From Pseudaminobacter soli (ex Zhang et al. 2022) (lineage in GTDB: Bacteria; Pseudomonadota; Alphaproteobacteria; Rhizobiales; Rhizobiaceae), in NCBI RefSeq assembly GCF_014595955.1, contig NZ_JABVCF010000002.1, forward strand, positions 186,001-250,000: 64,000 nt of DNA, written 5' to 3'. The notes beneath the pieces are model-generated. The model did no database searches and had not been told where the DNA came from. It was given only the letters and a program-made list of their open reading frames with translations. Every line of letters starts with the position of its first letter. Position 1 is the first letter of the stretch. Below are positions 30,047-38,709 of the stretch, one piece after another. The position numbers were made by a program, and so were the translations under genes.

Positions 30047-31408
30047 TCAGTCCTGGAGTGGTACGGCGGGCCCCTTCGCCGCCGCCTTCCGCATCTTCCC
30101 GGCCCGCGATTTCTGGTCTTGCGCCTGCTCGCCTTCGGCCTTGCGCGGTTCAATCACCGGTACCGTCAGGCAGACGCTCTGGGTCGGGAGGACGTCGCGC
30201 CAGTTGGCGATCAACTGCTTGTAGGCCTTGCCCACTGCGCGGATCTTGCGATCGAGGTCGAACAGCCCGCGCGGATTGATGTGATCTTCGCGGAAACATA
30301 ATCCGGAATCCCAGTCGACTTGGTCCGTCAGCGAGTACCAGGTGAAGCCGACGATCGGCACGCCGTCGTTCCGCACGCGCAGCACGTTCGCCCACTCCTT
30401 CCAGAGCCAGTCGACAGCTTCGGTTCCATTAGGACCCTCGTCGAGATTGGTCTCGGTATGCATGACCGGAATGCGGTAGCGATCGTAATATTGCTTTGTG
30501 ATCTCGTTGTATCCGAACACCTCTCCACAGGAGCGGGTGGTGCCATCTTCACTCACGCGGTGCTCGTTGCTGATGTAATAGTCGTTTCCCAGCAGGCAGC
30601 TATGGCGCTCGTGGTTCGTTAAAAAGAAGTGATACTCGTCTCGCGTCATTCCATTGTCGAGAAGGTACTCGTACATCTCGGAATCGACGCGCTTGCCGTA
30701 ATTCAGATCCAGAGACAGGAATCGCATCGAGTTCATGATCTCGGCCGGCTTGATCGCGTCCGGGCTCTCAGCGTGGAAATATTCCGAGGATTCGCTCTGG
30801 ACGAAAATCGCGTCGGGCCGAATCTCCAGGATTGCGCGCATCGCCAGCACGTTCGCTTTGACGATGTGCTTTAGGGCGGTGACGAACGCCCGATCGGTGG
30901 TCAACTGCTCGTTCCAGCAACCATGCTTGGCTGAAAAGGCAGCGCAGATGAACATCTCGTTGACCGGGGTGTAGAGCTGCACCCACGGAAAACGCCGCGC
31001 GAAAGCATCCGCATAGATCCTGAACTGCTCCGCGAAATCAGGGTTCTGGAAGTTGCCGATCCAGTCCGGCACGCCGAAATGACAGAGGTCGACGATCGGC
31101 ACGATGTTTCGCCGTTTCAGTTCCGCCATGGTCTCGTCGGCGAACTCCCACGCAAACTTTCCGGGCCCGATCAGCGTCCGGTAAATCGGCGGGCCGTAGC
31201 GCAGGAAGTGGATGCCCAGTTCCTCGACCAGCTCGAAATCCTCGCGCCAGCGTTCGTAGAAGCCGCAGCTCTCATACTCGTCGATGCGGGTCAGGCCGCC
31301 GTCGATTGTCGGGCAACTGTTCTCGATGCCGGTGCAGAACATGAAGCTGGCGATGACCCGCACTCCTGCTGCGCCAAAAGGCAATTGGATCGCTTGGTCC
31401 CCATCCAT
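30047..31408 (-). CDS. Glycoside hydrolase family 1-like protein
   Basis: A 453-residue TIM-barrel glycosidase of the GH1/clan A type, with no signal peptide. The acid/base Glu is in YTPVNEMF (about residue 145) and the nucleophile Glu in VMHTETNLDEG (about 315). GIHFLRYGPP, VDLCHFGVPDW and IVGFTWYSLTDQVDWD are further barrel signatures. The C-terminal 40 residues are Lys/Ala-rich and probably disordered. It would hydrolyse a beta-linked glucoside or related sugar in the cytoplasm. It lies upstream of the TPP-enzyme gene with a 124-base gap and is divergent from the GMC oxidoreductase operon; a shared pathway is possible but unproven. Confidence 0.78.
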   Translation of the reverse strand: MDGDQAIQLPFGAAGVRVIASFMFCTGIENSCPTIDGGLTRIDEYESCGFYERWREDFELVEELGIHFLRYGPPIYRTLIGPGKFAWEFADETMAELKRRNIVPIVDLCHFGVPDWIGNFQNPDFAEQFRIYADAFARRFPWVQLYTPVNEMFICAAFSAKHGCWNEQLTTDRAFVTALKHIVKANVLAMRAILEIRPDAIFVQSESSEYFHAESPDAIKPAEIMNSMRFLSLDLNYGKRVDSEMYEYLLDNGMTRDEYHFFLTNHERHSCLLGNDYYISNEHRVSEDGTTRSCGEVFGYNEITKQYYDRYRIPVMHTETNLDEGPNGTEAVDWLWKEWANVLRVRNDGVPIVGFTWYSLTDQVDWDSGLCFREDHINPRGLFDLDRKIRAVGKAYKQLIANWRDVLPTQSVCLTVPVIEPRKAEGEQAQDQKSRAGKMRKAAAKGPAVPLQD

Positions 31409-31522
31409 CTAATCGGGTGGGGGCGGCCTTCAAAGAATATCGCGTTGATGTGAACGCCCGGAACTGCGCCCACAGAAGTTGCTTTTGCTTGGACAGGGCC
31501 GGGAGGTTGGCCGCGCAGCCGA

Positions 31523-32200
31523 ATGAACCCGATGCACCTCACTCGCTATGGAAGATCGCTCCGTACCCATCTCCCAAGGGCGCGAAACGGAGACCTGCGG
31601 GGCAACGCCACGGCTGGGGCGTCCTATGCCCGCTACGACGTGCTCGCGAAATGGGACACGCCGTCATTCGACGACCTGACCCGCAGCGTGATCGCCGCCC
31701 GGCTGGAGGAGGTGCCGCCGATATGCTTCCTGTCCCCGGATGAAGTTCGGCTTCTCGACCTCGTCCTGGCGCGCTTGCTGCCGCAGCCCGAGCGGAGCCG
31801 TCCCATTCCGATCACGCCCTGGATCGACGACATGCTGAACCGGAACCAGGGCGAGGGCTACCGGCTCGACGGATTGCCACCGCTGCGGGAGACGTGGCGA
31901 AAAGGTTTGGCAGCGCTGGCCGCGGAGGCTGCTCTTACCGGGCCGGGCGGGTTTTCCGGAATGTCGAAGACAGAGCAGGATCGTCTGCTTCGGAACGTGC
32001 AGCTTGGCGAGGTTCTCGCCGAGTGGCCGGTGCCGGCGGCCCATTTCTTCACGCACGTCCTGCTCAAGACGGCCGCGGACATCTACTATTCTTACCCCGA
32101 TGCATGGAGTGAGATCGGTTTTGGCGGGCCTGCATCGCCGCGTGGTTATGTCCGCCTCGGCTTCGACGAACGGGATTCCTGGGAAGCCAAGCGAGCATGA
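31523..32200 (+). CDS. Gluconate 2-dehydrogenase subunit 3 family protein
   Basis: A 225-residue small subunit of the type that accompanies FAD-containing GMC dehydrogenases. The family core runs from ARYDVLAKWDTPSFDDLTR (about 36-54) through LPQPERSRPIPITPWID (about 92-108) to the C-terminal segment with FGGPASPRGYVRLGFDERD. Classical three-subunit gluconate or sorbitol dehydrogenases carry a Tat signal here; none is visible. The start (ATG 31523) is uncertain because the first 35 residues are not conserved-looking. It overlaps the GMC gene by four bases (ATGA), so the two are made together. Confidence 0.75.
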   Translation: MNPMHLTRYGRSLRTHLPRARNGDLRGNATAGASYARYDVLAKWDTPSFDDLTRSVIAARLEEVPPICFLSPDEVRLLDLVLARLLPQPERSRPIPITPWIDDMLNRNQGEGYRLDGLPPLRETWRKGLAALAAEAALTGPGGFSGMSKTEQDRLLRNVQLGEVLAEWPVPAAHFFTHVLLKTAADIYYSYPDAWSEIGFGGPASPRGYVRLGFDERDSWEAKRA

Positions 32201-33831
32201 CGGCGGAGCTTCCCCGCGCACGCAACGGGCGGGCGCCGGACGTTTTCAGGCGCGACGGCTGGGTGCCGATGCGTTGCCATGCTGACCACGAGACAGTCGA
32301 TTTCGCGATCGTCGGCACGGGTGCCGGCGGAGGCACTCTCGCCGCCCGGCTGGCAGAAGCGGGTTTCTCCGTCGTTGCCTTCGATGCCGGGCCGTTCTGG
32401 CGGCCGCTCGACGAGTTCGCGTCCGACGAGGCCGAACAGCAGAAGCTCTATTGGACGGACGATCGGATCACCGGCGGAGCCGATCCGATCGCGCTCGGCG
32501 GCAACAATTCGGGGCGCGGCGTCGGCGGCTCCACGATCCATTTCAGTATGATTTCGCTGCGGTGGCGGCCAGAGTGGTTCAAGGCTCGTAGCCGGCTCGG
32601 CTACGGCTTCGACTGGCCGATCTCCTATGAAGAGGTGGCACCCTATTACGAGGAAGTCGAAGAGGCACTGAAGGTCTCGGGACCGGTCAACTATCCCTGG
32701 GGCGGCAAGCGCCGACGCTACCCCTATCGCGCACATCCGGTGAATGCGGCGGGACTGGTGCTTGCGCGCGGGGCCGAACGGCTCGGCATTGAATGGTCGT
32801 CGGTGCCCCTGGCCACCGTGTCGGCGCCGCGAGGCAAGTCGCCGCCCTGCGTTTATCGCGGCTTCTGCAATTTCGGCTGTTCGACCAATGCGAAGCAGAG
32901 CGTGCTCGTCGCCTGGATCCCGCGCGCCTTGAGAGCCGGGGCCGAGATACGCGACATGGCGATGGTCGGGCGCATCACCCTGGCGCCGAACGGGCGCGTG
33001 CGCGGGCTCGAATTTCAACGAGAAGGTTCCTGGCACTTCCAGCACGCCCGCAACGTCGTCGTCGCGGGCTACGCGATCGAGACGCCGCGCCTGCTCCTCA
33101 ACTCAGCTTGCCGCCAGTTCCCGCAAGGGCTCGCCAATTCCAGCGGGCTGGTCGGAACGCATCTAATGACGCATTCCGGTCCCGGCGTGTGGGCCACGTT
33201 CGAGGAGGAGGTCCGCTGGTACAAGGGTCCGCCCAACATGGCGGTCACCGAGCACTGGAACTACCACGACGAGGACAAGGACTTTCCGGGCAGCTACGCC
33301 TTCATGAGCCAAGGGCCGCTGCCGCGCGCCTGGGCCCAGATCGTGACCACCAATCGCGGCCTATGGGGCAGTGCGCTCCAACAGGAAATGCGCAAGTACA
33401 ACCATATGGCTGGCCTGGTCCCGGTAGGCGAAACTGAGCCTCGTCCCGAAAACAGGGTGGAACTGGCCGAGGAAGAAGATCAGTACGGTCTTCGGATCCC
33501 CCGTGTGCTGTTCTCCTATTCGGACAATGACCGCCGCCTGATCGAGCATTCGAAACGCACCATGGCGCAGTTTCTCGAGGCGGCGGGCGGGCGCGACCTC
33601 TGGGAGAGCAAGGACACCAGCCATCTGCTGGGAGGATGCCGGATGGGCAGCGATCCGGCGACTTCGGTCGTGAATGCCGACGGCCGCAGTTGGGACGTCC
33701 CGAACCTCTGGATCTGCGACGGTTCCCTGTTTCCGACCTGCGGCGGGGTCAACCCGTCGCTCACCATCCAGGCGCTTGCCTGCCGCATCGCCGACCGGAT
33801 CAAGACTCTAGCCTCACGGGGGGAATTATGA
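32197..33831 (+). CDS. GMC-family FAD oxidoreductase
   Basis: A 544-residue flavin dehydrogenase of the gluconate/glucoside type. The FAD-binding motif VDFAIVGTGAGGGTLAARL is at about 33-51 and NNSGRGVGGSTIHF at about 105-118. A Cys-containing segment YRGFCNFGCSTNAKQS follows at about 222-237. The C-terminal active-site region has HLLGGCRMGSDP (His) and GGVNPSLTIQALA (Asn). It would oxidise a sugar, sugar acid or polyol and pass electrons to a membrane carrier. The companion small subunit is upstream, but no cytochrome c subunit is found; the next gene instead encodes an FMN hydroxy-acid dehydrogenase. Confidence 0.85.
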   Translation: MTAELPRARNGRAPDVFRRDGWVPMRCHADHETVDFAIVGTGAGGGTLAARLAEAGFSVVAFDAGPFWRPLDEFASDEAEQQKLYWTDDRITGGADPIALGGNNSGRGVGGSTIHFSMISLRWRPEWFKARSRLGYGFDWPISYEEVAPYYEEVEEALKVSGPVNYPWGGKRRRYPYRAHPVNAAGLVLARGAERLGIEWSSVPLATVSAPRGKSPPCVYRGFCNFGCSTNAKQSVLVAWIPRALRAGAEIRDMAMVGRITLAPNGRVRGLEFQREGSWHFQHARNVVVAGYAIETPRLLLNSACRQFPQGLANSSGLVGTHLMTHSGPGVWATFEEEVRWYKGPPNMAVTEHWNYHDEDKDFPGSYAFMSQGPLPRAWAQIVTTNRGLWGSALQQEMRKYNHMAGLVPVGETEPRPENRVELAEEEDQYGLRIPRVLFSYSDNDRRLIEHSKRTMAQFLEAAGGRDLWESKDTSHLLGGCRMGSDPATSVVNADGRSWDVPNLWICDGSLFPTCGGVNPSLTIQALACRIADRIKTLASRGEL

Positions 33832-35003
33832 GGAAGCCTCCCGATAGTATCGCCAGCATCGAGGACCTGCGCCGGCGTGCCCATCGCCGCGTGCCAAAAC
33901 CGTTCATGGAATATGTCGAGAACGGCTCATTCGCCGAGTTGACCCTGCACGCCAACCGGGCAGAGCTCGACGCCATAAGGCTGCGCGAGCGCGTGATGTT
34001 TGACGTGTCCAATCGCAAGCTCGGGACGACCATGCTCGGCGAGCCGGTAAAGATGCCGGTTGCGATCGCCCCGACCGGCATGTGCGGCGCCGTCTGGTCG
34101 AACGGCGAGATCCTGTCGTGCCGCGCGGCACAGGCGTTCGGTATTCCGTTCAGCCTGTCGAGCAACGCACTGCTCTCGCTCGAAGATGTCGCCGGGGCGG
34201 TCGACAAGCCCTTCTGGTTCCAGCTCTACATCACACGCGACCGGGGCTTCTCCGAAGAGATGATCAATCGCGCCAGGGCAGCCGGCTGCTCGGCGCTGAT
34301 CCTCACCATGGACCTGCACGTGGAAGGCACGCGCTATCGCGACGTGCACAACGGGCTTGGCATCCCGCCTCGGCTCACACCCTCGAACGTATGGAGCATC
34401 ATTTCGCACCCGGCCTGGGCGATTGCGATGCTACATTCGAAACGATGGAGCTTTGGCAACTATGCCGGCCGCGTGGACCCCTCCCACATCAGGGAAATGG
34501 CTGAGCTGGTGAAGGATCAGCTCGACCCGTCCTATGACCAGAAGACGGTCGAGTGGGTGCGAAAACTCTGGCCGCGCAAGCTCATCCTGAAAGGGATACT
34601 CGATCCGGAAGATGCGAGGCTGGCGATCAATGCCGGCGCGGACGCAGTGCTGGTCTCCAACCATGGCGGGCGGCAACTGGATGGCGCAGGCGCGACGGCC
34701 TCGATCCTGCCCGACATCGTCGAGGCCGTCGGCGACCGCACCGAAGTATTCGCCGACAGCGGCGTGCGTTCCGGGCTCGACGTGCTTAAATTTTTGGGCC
34801 TCGGCGCGCGGGCCTGTTTCATCGGCCGCGCCTATCTCTATGGCCTTGGCGCCTTCGGAGAGGCAGGCGTCACGAAGGCGCTTCAGCTTCTCTATGACGA
34901 GCTCGACACCGCAATGGCGCTGACCGGCATCACCGACGCCTCATCCGTGCCGCGGTCCGTCATCTTGGACGCTGGGAGACGTAAGCGACAGCATCAATCA
35001 TGA
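33828..35003 (+). CDS. FMN-dependent alpha-hydroxy-acid dehydrogenase (LldD/glycolate-oxidase family)
   Basis: A 391-residue FMN enzyme whose ATG (33828) overlaps the GMC stop. Visible family features are MPVAIAPTGMCG (about 82-93), the substrate/FMN region FWFQLYITRDR (about 132-142), LILTMDLHVEGTR (about 159-171), and SNHGGRQLDGA with the catalytic His and Arg (about 278-288). ADSGVRSGLDVLKFLGLGA for FMN phosphate also fits. It oxidises an L-2-hydroxy acid to the 2-oxo acid. As the third gene of the operon it may act on the acid produced by the upstream GMC complex. L-lactate, glycolate or an aldonic-acid derivative are possible substrates. Confidence 0.85.
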   Translation: MRKPPDSIASIEDLRRRAHRRVPKPFMEYVENGSFAELTLHANRAELDAIRLRERVMFDVSNRKLGTTMLGEPVKMPVAIAPTGMCGAVWSNGEILSCRAAQAFGIPFSLSSNALLSLEDVAGAVDKPFWFQLYITRDRGFSEEMINRARAAGCSALILTMDLHVEGTRYRDVHNGLGIPPRLTPSNVWSIISHPAWAIAMLHSKRWSFGNYAGRVDPSHIREMAELVKDQLDPSYDQKTVEWVRKLWPRKLILKGILDPEDARLAINAGADAVLVSNHGGRQLDGAGATASILPDIVEAVGDRTEVFADSGVRSGLDVLKFLGLGARACFIGRAYLYGLGAFGEAGVTKALQLLYDELDTAMALTGITDASSVPRSVILDAGRRKRQHQS

Positions 35004-35405
35004 GAACGTTCTACGATGCAGAGGGTACCAGCGCGCCAGTCACAGTGCACTTCGCCACTATCCATTGAAACTTCAGCCTGACCGATACGGATGTCTCGGT
35101 AGCGACGCTGACATCGGGGCGAAGGCGCGCCGGGTCGAATCCTTTCCGAACGCGCGAAGTGATGACCCAAGAGCGACGTCCGGGAACTCCGCGACGGGCG
35201 ACCGCTTTGCGCCCGATGTCGGTCGTAGAGGGCGCATTTGCCGCTAGCAAAAACCAGACATTGCGTACAGTGAGGCTGTAGGTCAGGTCGCGCCTCTTCT
35301 CGACATTCTCCGTCGAGCCTTTACTGACTCGCATGCCGGTTATATTGTTAGATCGATCCAAAAGAGGACCGATCCAATGAGCGATGGTCGCCGGTGTAGA
35401 GTGGG
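35004..35405. other. Regulatory spacer before lacI-type gene, 402 bases
   Basis: No supportable gene. A minus-strand frame of about 108-136 codons crosses it but has no family motif or convincing ribosome site. The right end carries the operator-like sequence at 35348-35361, and the segment 35330-35405 should contain the promoter of the LacI-type regulator. Confidence 0.5.
35348..35361. promoter_or_regulatory. LacI-family operator upstream of its own gene
   Basis: TTAGATCGATCCAA, 45 bases before the lacI start, matches the perfect palindrome at 36438-36451 at 13 of 14 bases. It likely mediates autoregulation. Confidence 0.65.
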
Positions 35406-36419
35406 ATGAAGCGCCCGACACTTCTCCATGTTGCCCAGAAAGCAGGCGTTTCGAGAGCGACCGCCTCGCTGGTGGTGCGCGGAAGTTCCCTCGTCAGTGC
35501 GGCCACGCGCAAGAGGGTCGAGGCGGCCATGGTCGAACTCGGCTATGTCTACAATCTCGGTGCGGCCGGGATGCGGGCGTCGCGCAGCCGCACCGTCGGC
35601 GTCATCGTTCCTGATCTCACCAATCCGTTCTTCGCGGTGCTTCTGGCCGGCATCGAGGCGGCGCTGGAGACAGCCGGCCTCGCCGTCGTCCTAGCCAATT
35701 CGAATGAGAACGTCGAAAAGCAGAACGGCTTCATCAGGCGCATGCGCGAGCACGGCGTCGATGGCTTGATCGTATGTCCGGCGGAGGGGACCGAAAAGGC
35801 GTTGGTCGAGGACGCCGCGAGATGGGGCATGCCGCTTGTACAGGCGCTCCGCTTCGTCCGGGACACGGTGAGCGACTATGCCGGAACCGATTACCGCGGT
35901 GGCATGCTGGAGGCGACGAACCACCTGATCGCCCTTGGCCACAGGCGCATCGCCTTCATCAACGGGAACCGGGAGCACTCAGGGCGGACTGATCGTTTGG
36001 AGGGCTTCCTGGCGGCGATGGATGGCGGCGGGCTCGAGCCGCTATTTGTGCTCGAACTGCAACTCACCCACCGGGCGGCGCGGGCGGCGGCGCTGGAGAT
36101 CATGCACCGCCCGGATCCACCTACCGCCTTGATCTGCTTTAACGACGTGGTGGGGCTCGGCCTTCATCGGGGCCTTTGTGACCTTGGGGTGGAAATCGGC
36201 CGCGACGTCTCGCTCGTCGGTTTCGACGATGTCGCCGAAGCCGACCTTATCCGCCCGGCGCTCGCATCGGTGGCGACGGAACCTTTCAAGGTCGGCCAGA
36301 GCGCGGCCAGGCTCCTGCTGCGAAGGATCAGCGAGCCCGACGCAGAGTTCCGACACGAAATCGAACCCACCCGTTTCGTGCTGCGCAGGTCGTGCGGACC
36401 CGCGCCCTCCCAAGCTTGA
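35406..36419 (+). CDS. LacI-family transcriptional regulator
   Basis: A 337-residue regulator. Residues 4-50 form the helix-turn-helix and hinge helix (TLLHVAQKAGVSRATASLVV, then TRKRVEAAMVELGYVYN). The periplasmic-binding-like effector domain begins at TVGVIVPDLTNPFFAVLL (about 63-80) and contains GHRRIAFINGNREHSGRTDR and VSLVGFDDVAEADLIRPAL. Operator-like palindromes lie both before this gene and between it and the ABC importer at 36511, so it should repress itself and the importer operon. The effector is probably the transported solute. LacI control of a polar-amino-acid-type importer hints at a sugar-derived or hydroxy-acid substrate. Confidence 0.9.
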   Translation: MKRPTLLHVAQKAGVSRATASLVVRGSSLVSAATRKRVEAAMVELGYVYNLGAAGMRASRSRTVGVIVPDLTNPFFAVLLAGIEAALETAGLAVVLANSNENVEKQNGFIRRMREHGVDGLIVCPAEGTEKALVEDAARWGMPLVQALRFVRDTVSDYAGTDYRGGMLEATNHLIALGHRRIAFINGNREHSGRTDRLEGFLAAMDGGGLEPLFVLELQLTHRAARAAALEIMHRPDPPTALICFNDVVGLGLHRGLCDLGVEIGRDVSLVGFDDVAEADLIRPALASVATEPFKVGQSAARLLLRRISEPDAEFRHEIEPTRFVLRRSCGPAPSQA

Positions 36420-36437
36420 CCTCCGTCCGGTTTTCTC

Positions 36438-36451
36438 TTAGATCGATCTAA
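36438..36451. promoter_or_regulatory. Palindromic operator before the ABC importer operon
   Basis: TTAGATCGATCTAA is a perfect 14-bp palindrome in the 91 bases between lacI and the first permease gene. It has the even-length central CG typical of LacI-family sites and a near-identical partner at 35348-35361. Confidence 0.7.
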
Positions 36452-36510
36452 ACGGGCGGCGGGGGTCGGCTCGCAAGCCACCTTCACGGGCGGCTCGGGA
36501 GGGTCCGAAC

Positions 36511-37182
36511 TTGGGTTACGAGTTCAATTTCGCGCCAGTCTTCGCCAATTTCGACCACTTGCTGGCGGGGACATGGATGACGATCCAACTCTCCTTCGGC
36601 GCCATGCTGCTGGGAACAGTGGTCGCCATTGTCTGCGCCGTCGGCAAGACGGCGGGCCCGGCGCCCCTACGCTGGGCGGTCGACACCTATGTCGAGATCA
36701 TCCGCAATACGCCCTTCCTCATCCAGATATTCTTCATCTTTTTCGCATTGCCTGCGGTCGGCATACGCATGACGCCGAATGTCGCTGCGTTGGTAGCGCT
36801 CACCGTCAACGTCGGCGCCTATGCGACCGAAATCATCCGCGCAGGGATAGAATCGATCCACAGAGGACAGGTGGAAGCCGGCATCGCGCTCGGCCTCAGG
36901 CGCGGCCAGATCTTTCGCTACATCATCATGAAGCCGGCGCTGAGGACGATCTATCCGGCACTGACCAGCCAGTTCATCTATCTGATGCTGACCTCCAGCG
37001 TCGTCTCGGTCATTTCCGCGACCGACCTCGCGGCGGCGGGCAACGACATCCAGTCCCGGACCTTCGCCGCTTTCGAAGTCTACATCGTCATCACTGCGAT
37101 CTATTTCCTCCTGTCGATCGGCTTCTCAGGCCTGTTCGCGCTCGTTCAGCGTCGCGCCTTCAATTATCCGCTGAGCCGGTAG
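36511..37182 (+). CDS. Polar-amino-acid-type ABC transporter permease 1
   Basis: A 223-residue HisMQ-type permease with about five membrane helices. The start is TTG 36511, chosen because GGGAGGG lies eight bases upstream and the protein then begins MGYEFNFAPVF. The coupling-helix region EAGIALGLRRGQIFRYIIMKPAL (about 130-152) and the early VEIIRNTPFLIQIFFIFF (about 62-79) are family hallmarks. It pairs with the second permease ten bases downstream to form a heterodimeric channel. The leaderless-like TTG start may keep expression low. Confidence 0.88.
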   Translation: MGYEFNFAPVFANFDHLLAGTWMTIQLSFGAMLLGTVVAIVCAVGKTAGPAPLRWAVDTYVEIIRNTPFLIQIFFIFFALPAVGIRMTPNVAALVALTVNVGAYATEIIRAGIESIHRGQVEAGIALGLRRGQIFRYIIMKPALRTIYPALTSQFIYLMLTSSVVSVISATDLAAAGNDIQSRTFAAFEVYIVITAIYFLLSIGFSGLFALVQRRAFNYPLSR

Positions 37183-37192
37183 GAGAGGCGCC

Positions 37193-37849
37193 GTGATCCG
37201 TCCCTTCGGCATCAACGAGTTCCTGTTCATCCTTTTCGCTGTCCAGTGGACGCTGGCGCTCTCGGTCGTGGCCTTCACCGGCGGCGCCGTCGGCGGGCTG
37301 TTGATCGCGCTCGCCCGGGTCTCGAAGGTCGCGCCGCTTCGCTATGCGGCGCTCGGCTTCATCCGGCTATTCCAGGGCACGCCGCTGCTGATGCAGCTTT
37401 TCCTCGTCTTCTTCGGCCTGAACATCTTCGGCGTCGGCATTAATCCGTGGCTCGCGGCCGCCATCGCCCTAACCCTGCATGCCAGCGTCTTTCTCGGCGA
37501 GATCTGGCGAGGCTGCATCCAGGCCGTACCGGTTGGCCAGTCGGAAGCCTCCTGGGCGCTCGGACTCCGCTACTACGACCGGATGAAATCCATCGTGTTG
37601 CCGCAGGCCGCCAAGATCGCCGTGGCGCCGACGGTCGGCTTCCTCGTCCAACTTATCAAGGGCACCTCGCTCGCTTCGATCATCGGCTTCGTCGAGATGA
37701 CGCGCGCCGGGCAGATCATCAACAACGCGACCTTTGACCCGTTCACCGTGTTCGGCCTCGTCGCGGCGCTCTATTTCATCCTCTGCTGGCCCTTGTCGAT
37801 CCTGGCCCGTCGGATGGAACGGCGCTTTGCCGTGGCAACGCGGCGCTGA
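37193..37849 (+). CDS. Polar-amino-acid-type ABC transporter permease 2
   Basis: A 218-residue HisMQ-type permease with about five helices. It contains LGFIRLFQGTPLLMQLFLVFFGL (about 54-76) and the EAA coupling loop SEASWALGLRYYDRMKSIVLPQA (about 118-140). GTG 37193 follows GGAGAGGC. It should dimerise with the product of the preceding gene. Both permeases together with the binding protein (37883-38686) and ATPase (38710-39495) make a complete importer. Confidence 0.88.
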   Translation: MIRPFGINEFLFILFAVQWTLALSVVAFTGGAVGGLLIALARVSKVAPLRYAALGFIRLFQGTPLLMQLFLVFFGLNIFGVGINPWLAAAIALTLHASVFLGEIWRGCIQAVPVGQSEASWALGLRYYDRMKSIVLPQAAKIAVAPTVGFLVQLIKGTSLASIIGFVEMTRAGQIINNATFDPFTVFGLVAALYFILCWPLSILARRMERRFAVATRR

Positions 37850-37882
37850 AGCGCCGACCAGATTCAACAAGGAGGGAAAGAC

Positions 37883-38686
37883 ATGAACATCTTCAAAAAG
37901 ACTGCTGCGATCGCAGCCAGCATGGCGCTTCTCGCCGGGCTCGCCCTTTCGGGGGCTTCGGCCCAGACCACAGAGGAGATCAAGGCGCGTGGATCGATCA
38001 ACATCGGCATGCTGGTCGACTTCCCGCCATTCGGCATTATCAACGAGCAGGGCAACCCGGACGGCTATGACGCGGATGTCGCCAAGCTGTTGGCTGAGGA
38101 TCTCGGCGTCACCGCCAACATCGTGCCGGTTACCGGTCCGAACCGCATTCCGTATCTGATTTCCAATCAGGTCGATGTCCTGGTCGCATCACTCGGCATC
38201 ACAGAGGAGCGCGCCAAGCAGGTCGCTTTCTCGCAGCCTTATGCCGGCATCGAAATTTTCGTCGTCGGCGACGTCAACGTCGGGGTCGACGACGCCGCCG
38301 GTCTCTCCGGTAAGAATGTCGGCGTGGCGCGCGCTTCCACGCAGGATACGGCGATTACCGAGATCGCGCCCGACGACGCCAAGATCCAGCGTTTCGATGA
38401 TGACGCGGCCGCGGTCCAGGCGCTAATTTCGGGCCAGGTACCACTGATCGGCGCATCAAACACCGTCATCGCCCAGATCCAGAAAGTTGCGCCGGGCCGC
38501 TTCGAGCCGAAATTCTCGCTACGCCAGCAAAGCCAGGCGATTGCGGCTCGTCCGGGTGCGGACGAGTTCATGGCGTATATCAACGACTTCCTCACCCGCA
38601 AGAAGGAGAGCGGCGAACTGAACGCCATTCATGAGAAATGGCTCGACGCGCCATTGCCCGAATTCGTCGCCAAGACCGCGAAATAG
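37883..38686 (+). CDS. ABC transporter periplasmic binding protein (family 3 type)
   Basis: A 267-residue periplasmic binding protein preceded by AAGGAGGG. Residues 1-28 are a signal peptide (NIFKKT, hydrophobic core, cleavage after ASA). The mature protein has the family 3 order: [20 protein letters not shown] (about 38-57), [15 protein letters not shown], and [17 protein letters not shown] (about 108-124). Lobe 2 begins near [13 protein letters not shown]. The classical amino-acid-binding Arg/Asp pair is not obvious by eye, so a hydroxy or keto acid ligand is possible. The downstream 2-hydroxyacid dehydrogenase supports that idea. Confidence 0.88.
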   Translation: MNIFKKTAAIAASMALLAGLALSGASAQTTEEIKARGSINIGMLVDFPPFGIINEQGNPDGYDADVAKLLAEDLGVTANIVPVTGPNRIPYLISNQVDVLVASLGITEERAKQVAFSQPYAGIEIFVVGDVNVGVDDAAGLSGKNVGVARASTQDTAITEIAPDDAKIQRFDDDAAAVQALISGQVPLIGASNTVIAQIQKVAPGRFEPKFSLRQQSQAIAARPGADEFMAYINDFLTRKKESGELNAIHEKWLDAPLPEFVAKTAK

Positions 38687-38709
38687 CTTATGCAAAGCGG
38701 GGTTTCGCG

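Noticed and set aside
35011-35421. Minus-strand frame of about 136 codons in the spacer before lacI
   Set aside because: No recognisable motif, no convincing start, and it overlaps the operator/promoter region of lacI.
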